Positions 59,847 to 64,000 of a DNA stretch of 64,000 bases are shown in pieces. Source of the DNA: Streptomyces zaomyceticus (GTDB lineage: Bacteria > Actinomycetota > Actinomycetes > Streptomycetales > Streptomycetaceae); assembly GCF_014656215.1 (NCBI RefSeq), contig NZ_BNBZ01000011.1, positions 184,105-248,104 of the forward strand, in the 5' to 3' direction. How positions within the stretch are numbered: position 1 is the stretch's first letter; every line of letters begins with the position of its first letter. The notes beneath the pieces were generated by a model that worked only from the letters and a program-made list of their open reading frames with translations, was not told where the DNA came from and made no database searches. Both the position numbers and the translations under genes were made by a program.

Positions 59847-62800
59847 GCCGCGGACTCCTCGGCGGAGACGATCAGTTCGGCGAAGGAGGAGATCGACGCG
59901 TTCATGAAGAGGCCCTCGACCATCTCCTGCTCCATGTCCGCCTCGATGCCGAACTCGGTGCGCAGCACCGCGAGCAGGCCCACCGCGTGCAGCGAGTCGC
60001 CGCCGATGTCGAAGAAGCCCTCCTCGACGCCGAAGTCGCCGTGGCCGAGCTGCTGGGACCAGAGGGCGAAGAGCCGCTCCTCGACCCGGCCGCGCGGCGC
60101 GACCCGCGCGGTGGCCGTCTCGGTGTCGTCGTTCCACGGCGTCGGCAGCGCCTTGTGGTCGATCTTCCCGTTGGTGGTGATCGGCAGGGCGTCGAGGGTG
60201 AGGAAACGGCTGGGCACCATGTAGCCGGGCAGCAGGGCCGTGAGCGCCTCGCGCAGCTCGGCCGGGTCCGGCACGGCTCCGGCCTCGGGCACCACGTACG
60301 CGGCGATCTGCCGCTGCCCGGTGCGGGCGTGGGCGGGCGCGGTGACGAGGGCGGTGCGCACCTCGGGCCGGCGCAGCAGCGCGGCCTCGATCTCGCCGAG
60401 TTCGACGCGGTAGCCGTTGATCTTCACCTGGAAGTCCTCACGGCCGAGGATCTCGATGTCACCCCCGGGCAAATAGCGGCCGAGGTCGCCGGTCCGGTAG
60501 ATCCGCTCTCCGGTGACGGGGTGGACCGGGAAGCGTTCGGCGGTGCGCTCGGGGTCGCCGAGGTAGCCCTGGGCCACGCCGGTGCCGCCGATGTGGATCT
60601 CGCCGGTGACCCCGACGGGCGACGGCTCCTGCCACTGGTTGAGGACGTGCATGGTCTGGTTGGCGAGGGGTTTGCCGTACGGGATGCTCGACCACTCGGG
60701 CCGGACGCTCTCGACGGGGTGGTGGATCGACCAGATGGAGCCCTCCGTCGCGCCGCCGAGGCTGATCACCCGCATCGCGGGAAGCTTCTCGCGGATCCGG
60801 TTCGGCAGGTCGACGGGAATCCAGTCGCCGCTGAGCAGGGCGAGGCGGAGCCGGCAGCCGCGCGGCACGTTTCCGTCGCCCAGTGAGTCGATCCACATCC
60901 GCATGGGCGCGGGCACGCTGTTCCAGATGGTCACGCCGTAGCGGCCGACGAGCTGGGACCAGTGGGCGAGGTCGTTGCCGCGCGCGGGGTCGGGGACGAC
61001 GACGGTCCCGCCGGCGCCGAGGACGCCGAACAGGTCGTACACGGACAGGTCGAAGCCCGCGGGGGCGAGTGCCAGGGTCCGGTCGTCCGGGCCGACGTCG
61101 AAGCGCCGGTTGATGTCCTGGACGGTGTTGGCGGCGCTGCGGTGGGTGATCATCACACCCTTGGGCTCGCCGGTCGACCCCGATGTGAAGATGACGTACG
61201 CCAGGTCGTCGTGGCCCTGGCGGCGCTCGGGCGCCTCGGCCGGGCAGGCCAGGGTCTCCTCGTCCTCCGGGGTCGTCACGGTCACGTTGGGGGGCCAGCG
61301 CAACGAGTCCCGCAGCTCCGGATCGGTCACCACCGCACGCACCGAACAGCGGGCGAGCAGCTTCAGGCGCCGCTCCTCGGGCAGTTCGGGGTCGATGGCG
61401 ACGTACGCGGCGCCGGTGTGCAGCACACCGAGCAGCGCGGCGAACTGGTCGGCGCCGGGCCGCATCGACACGGCGACGATCTCGTTCGGGCCCGCCCCGG
61501 GGGAGCGGAGCAGCCGATGGGCGATCCGGTGGGCGCTCTCGGTCAGCAGGCGGTACGTGGTCTCCCGGCCGGGCGTGATCACCGCGGGCGCGTCGGGGGC
61601 GCGCCGGGCCGCCTCGGCGACCAGTTCGTGCAGCAGGGCGGGCGGGATGTCCTGGGCGGTGGCATTGGCCCGGGCGCGCTCCTCGGCCTGCGCGGCCGGC
61701 AGCGGCACGATGCCGCGGGTGGCTTCCCAGAGCTCCGGCTCGTCGACGAGACGGTCGAGCAGCGTCGTGTACGCCGCGAACATCTCCTCCAGGGTGTCCT
61801 CGGGGAACAGCCCCTCGACGGCGTTCCAGTTGACCGAGAGCCGGCCGTCGAGTTCCAGGATCTGGTTCTCCAGCCACACCTGCGGTGTACGGCTGTGGTC
61901 GTGGACGAGCGGCCCGAAGGACTCCAGCCGTCCGGCACCGGGCGCACCGCTCCTGCCCGCTCCCGCGCCGAGCGTGCTGGAGAAGACCACGGGCATCGAG
62001 GCCCGGCCGTCGTCCCGGCGGCGGGCCAGGTCGCGCAGCACCCGGATACCGCCGTGGGTGGAGTGCGACAGATCCTCCAGGAGGCGCTGCTCCAGCGCAC
62101 GGGCCCGCTGGAGGAAGCTTTCCTCGGGGTGGCCGCCGACGGCGAGCAGGCTCGGGTCGAGGAAGTTGCCGATGATCTCCTCGACCCGCGGGTGCAGGCC
62201 CAGGCGATGGAACTGGGTGACGGTGAGGGTGAACTCCTGCCGCCGCGACCAGGTGCGCAGGACCTCCGCGTAGGCGGCGAGCAGCACGCCCGACGCGGTC
62301 AGCCCGTGCCGTACGGCCGCTGCCCGCAGCGCTCCCCAGCGCGCGGGGGCGAGCTGCGCCCGGTGCCGTACGAAGCGCGGGGTGCCGAGCTGTTCGGGCG
62401 CGGTGGCCAGCGGAAGTTCGGGTGCGCCCGGCAGGGTGTCGAGGCGGTCCGCCCAGTAGGCGGCGGCCTCCCGGCCGAGGGCGTCCTCGCGCAGCTCCTC
62501 GCGGGCGAGGACGTAGTCGCGGAACGACAGCTCCGGCGGCTCGGGCCGCCACTCCGGCTCGTCGTAACATCGGCGCCATTCGTCCATGAACCGGTAGAGC
62601 CCGCGCATGTCCAGGAACAGCAGGTCCACGGCGACATGGAGGCGCAGCCGGTCGTCGTCGAGCCGGGTCGTCCTGATGTCGAGGAGCGGGGCCCGGTCCA
62701 ACGGCAGCACCTGCTCGGTCAGTTCGCGGCGGATCCGCTCCAGTTCCGCCGTCCGCTCCGACGCGGGCAGGCCGCGCAGGTCCGTGCCGCGGATGACGTA

Positions 62801-63130
62801 CGGGTCGAGCTCTGCCACGGCGAGGACACGCTGGGCCTGATCGGTCCCGGCCACCGTCCGCAGCGCCTCGTGGCGGGCGATCACGGCGCGCAGGGCCTCG
62901 GTCAGCCGGTCCGGGTCGAGGGCGGGACAGTCGAACTCCAGGTAGTACTGGCTGGAGATGCCGCCCAGCTCCAGGCCCCCCAGCCGGCCGATCAGATACG
63001 CCTGCTGGATGTCGGTCAGCGGAAAGGGGTCGTGCCGGTGCTCGGGCTGCGGCTTGAGCTCGAGGAGCCGGTCCTCGTCCAGACGGGGGTGGCCGACACC
63101 GCCGCGCAGCCTTGCGAAAAGATCCTCCAT
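59843..63130 (-). CDS. hlmE: NRPS module Cy-A-PCP, cysteine-specific, HlmE-type
   Basis: 1095 residues. Heterocyclisation-type condensation domain (about 30-450): FPLTDIQQAYLIGR matches the Cy1 motif and VVFSSTLGAG the late Cy motif, but the catalytic DxxxxDxxS reads DLLFLDMRG, with Gly for Ser. The adenylation domain (about 500-990) has YVIFTSGSTGEPKG and YRTGDLGRY. Pocket residues read from FDLSVYDLFG, IWNSVPA, LLSGDWIP, SLGGATE and SIWS give D-L-Y-N-L-S-L-I-W-K, the cysteine code. The carrier domain has FDIGGDSLHAVG (Ser about 1050). No thioesterase domain. HlmE uses such a module to build the Cys-Cys dipeptide of holomycin. First gene of the operon; its promoter is at 63192-63221. Confidence 0.9.
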   Translation of the reverse strand: MEDLFARLRGGVGHPRLDEDRLLELKPQPEHRHDPFPLTDIQQAYLIGRLGGLELGGISSQYYLEFDCPALDPDRLTEALRAVIARHEALRTVAGTDQAQRVLAVAELDPYVIRGTDLRGLPASERTAELERIRRELTEQVLPLDRAPLLDIRTTRLDDDRLRLHVAVDLLFLDMRGLYRFMDEWRRCYDEPEWRPEPPELSFRDYVLAREELREDALGREAAAYWADRLDTLPGAPELPLATAPEQLGTPRFVRHRAQLAPARWGALRAAAVRHGLTASGVLLAAYAEVLRTWSRRQEFTLTVTQFHRLGLHPRVEEIIGNFLDPSLLAVGGHPEESFLQRARALEQRLLEDLSHSTHGGIRVLRDLARRRDDGRASMPVVFSSTLGAGAGRSGAPGAGRLESFGPLVHDHSRTPQVWLENQILELDGRLSVNWNAVEGLFPEDTLEEMFAAYTTLLDRLVDEPELWEATRGIVPLPAAQAEERARANATAQDIPPALLHELVAEAARRAPDAPAVITPGRETTYRLLTESAHRIAHRLLRSPGAGPNEIVAVSMRPGADQFAALLGVLHTGAAYVAIDPELPEERRLKLLARCSVRAVVTDPELRDSLRWPPNVTVTTPEDEETLACPAEAPERRQGHDDLAYVIFTSGSTGEPKGVMITHRSAANTVQDINRRFDVGPDDRTLALAPAGFDLSVYDLFGVLGAGGTVVVPDPARGNDLAHWSQLVGRYGVTIWNSVPAPMRMWIDSLGDGNVPRGCRLRLALLSGDWIPVDLPNRIREKLPAMRVISLGGATEGSIWSIHHPVESVRPEWSSIPYGKPLANQTMHVLNQWQEPSPVGVTGEIHIGGTGVAQGYLGDPERTAERFPVHPVTGERIYRTGDLGRYLPGGDIEILGREDFQVKINGYRVELGEIEAALLRRPEVRTALVTAPAHARTGQRQIAAYVVPEAGAVPDPAELREALTALLPGYMVPSRFLTLDALPITTNGKIDHKALPTPWNDDTETATARVAPRGRVEERLFALWSQQLGHGDFGVEEGFFDIGGDSLHAVGLLAVLRTEFGIEADMEQEMVEGLFMNASISSFAELIVSAEESAA

Positions 63131-63191
63131 CGACGTCCGTCCCTTTTCTTCGGATGCCCTGACGGGCTTTCGAATTCCCTTGCGAGAAGTG

Positions 63192-63221
63192 ACGTTAGGC
63201 AGTGGGGGCAAACGGTCTCAA
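63192..63221 (-). promoter_or_regulatory. Putative promoter of the hlmEDCB-type operon
   Basis: Minus-strand TTGAGA (63221-63216) and TAACGT (63197-63192) with an 18-base spacer, about 60 bases before the NRPS start. An inverted pair ACGGTC/GACCGT overlaps the -35 side and could be an operator. Confidence 0.45.
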
Positions 63222-63364
63222 TACGGTGGGACCGTAGGGACGACCGAAGGATTTCGGTGCCTCGGGACCGCCGCCGGACCCCGGCCGGACTCCCGCTGGA
63301 CCCGCTCTGGCCTGCGCGTCGGTGCCATTGACCGGCGGCGGGACGGCGGCGACATCATCGACGC

Positions 63365-63958
63365 ATGGGAATTCGAAGCTCCCCGGGGACGACCGGGAAA
63401 CGCATACTCGTCGGCGCCACCGGATCCATCGCGGCGGCCGGACTTCCGGCGTATGTCCAGGCGATGCGCCGGCGGATCGAGGGCAGTACGTTCACCGTTC
63501 TGCTGACCCACACGGCGACCTCGTTCATTTCCCCGGAGAGCCTCGCGCTCTTCGCCGAGCGGGTGGTGAGCGGGGAGTCCCCGGCGGACTGGCCGACCGA
63601 CAAGCCCTCCCGGCTCGCCGGTGACCACGACATCCTCGCCGTGCTGCCGGCCACCGCCCACACACTCGCCTCGGCCGCCGCGGGCGCCGCGCCGAACCGG
63701 CTGCTCACGGTCGCGCTCTCGGTGGACTTTCCGGTGGTGTACTTCCCGGTGATGGGCGCGAGGATGTGGCACAAGCCGGCCGTGCAGCGGAACATCGCGC
63801 GGATCCGCGAGGACGGCGGGCTGGTCAACGAGCCCGAGTGGCACGACGGTTTCGACCCGACCACGGGAACGGCCAGCCGCCATCCGGCCCTGCCGGGGCC
63901 GGAGACGGTGGCCGCGGTGATCGAGGACCTCCTGGCCAAGCAGCTGCCCTCGTCCTGA
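63365..63958 (+). CDS. hlmF: HFCD-family flavoprotein decarboxylase, HlmF-type
   Basis: 197 residues, homo-oligomeric flavin-containing cysteine decarboxylase family (PPC decarboxylase, EpiD). FMN-binding RILVGATGSIAAAGLP at the N-terminus; the PASANT-like motif reads LPATAHTLA (about 98-106); the PXMNXXMW motif reads PVMGARMW (about 128-135), with Gly for Asn. In holomycin biosynthesis HlmF carries out oxidative decarboxylation of the C-terminal cysteinyl unit to an ene-thiol. It is divergent from the NRPS gene. No good Shine-Dalgarno is seen before the ATG. Confidence 0.82.
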   Translation: MGIRSSPGTTGKRILVGATGSIAAAGLPAYVQAMRRRIEGSTFTVLLTHTATSFISPESLALFAERVVSGESPADWPTDKPSRLAGDHDILAVLPATAHTLASAAAGAAPNRLLTVALSVDFPVVYFPVMGARMWHKPAVQRNIARIREDGGLVNEPEWHDGFDPTTGTASRHPALPGPETVAAVIEDLLAKQLPSS

Positions 63959-63974
63959 GTCCACGCACGCGTCG

Positions 63975-64000
63975 GGGCCCCGCCGGATCCGGCGGGGCCC
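63975..64000. terminator. Terminator hairpin at the right edge
   Basis: A GC-rich palindrome GGGCCCCGCCGGA / TCCGGCGGGGCCC (63975-64000) beginning 17 bases after the flavoprotein stop. It runs to the window edge. Confidence 0.6.

Noticed and set aside
1..64000. CRISPR arrays, tRNA or rRNA genes
   Set aside because: No regularly spaced identical repeats and no tRNA- or rRNA-like sequence were seen; the island's attachment site is in a protein gene, not a tRNA gene.

Overview
The window is high-GC actinobacterial DNA, almost certainly Streptomyces. The signs are GTG/TTG starts, 4-base stop/start overlaps, XRE(DUF5753)/DUF397 pairs, a BTAD-type regulator, DUF3159, and a dithiolopyrrolone-type biosynthetic locus. 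It divides into three parts. All calls come from reading the sequence; no database search was run.

(1) 1-7294, chromosomal core. It holds a KdpE-like response regulator, an OB-fold protein, a DUF3159 membrane protein, two coupled TrkA/RCK proteins, a divergent KimA-like APC permease, and a TRAM-domain RNA uracil-5-methyltransferase of the RlmD/TrmA family. Several of these point to potassium homeostasis.

(2) 7267-44682, a defence island of about 37.4 kb inserted at the 3' end of the methyltransferase gene. A 31-bp exact direct repeat (7236-7266 and 44683-44713) marks the ends, and an orphan copy of the methyltransferase C-terminus (44685-44741) lies beyond the right end. Just inside each end is a related 20-bp element containing two TGACGC hexamers. 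No integrase gene is present. The cargo is: two convergent PD-(D/E)xK nuclease/SF1 helicase paralogues (DUF2075), each preceded by a conserved hairpin that can hide its Shine-Dalgarno; a complete type 2 BREX (Pgl) system (pglW, pglX, pglY, pglZ, brxD, brxHI) on the minus strand; and a complete four-gene Wadjet-type SMC system (DUF2397, DUF2398, TIGR02680, DUF2399) on the plus strand. The BREX locus is interrupted at two junctions by plus-strand gene pairs. One is an XRE/DUF397 pair, accompanied by two small minus-strand genes. The other is a translationally coupled pair, a DUF262-HNH protein followed by a CBS-HEPN protein. That second pair is the best candidate for an undescribed accessory system. 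The middle of pglX is visibly lower in GC, consistent with an exchanged target-recognition segment.

(3) 44742-64000, chromosome to the right. It holds an ASCH protein, a BTAD/AAA regulator broken by a frameshift, and a coupled secreted pair (S8 protease, FG-GAP repeat protein). It ends in the left part of a dithiolopyrrolone (holomycin/thiolutin class) gene cluster. That cluster contains an HlmI-like dithiol oxidase, an XRE-cupin regulator, an acyl-CoA dehydrogenase, a thioesterase, a GMC oxidoreductase, a Cy-A-PCP NRPS whose A domain reads as cysteine-specific, and a PPC-decarboxylase-like flavoprotein. These correspond to HlmI, B, C, D, E and F. The acyltransferase, transporter, globin and free condensation genes would lie past the right edge.
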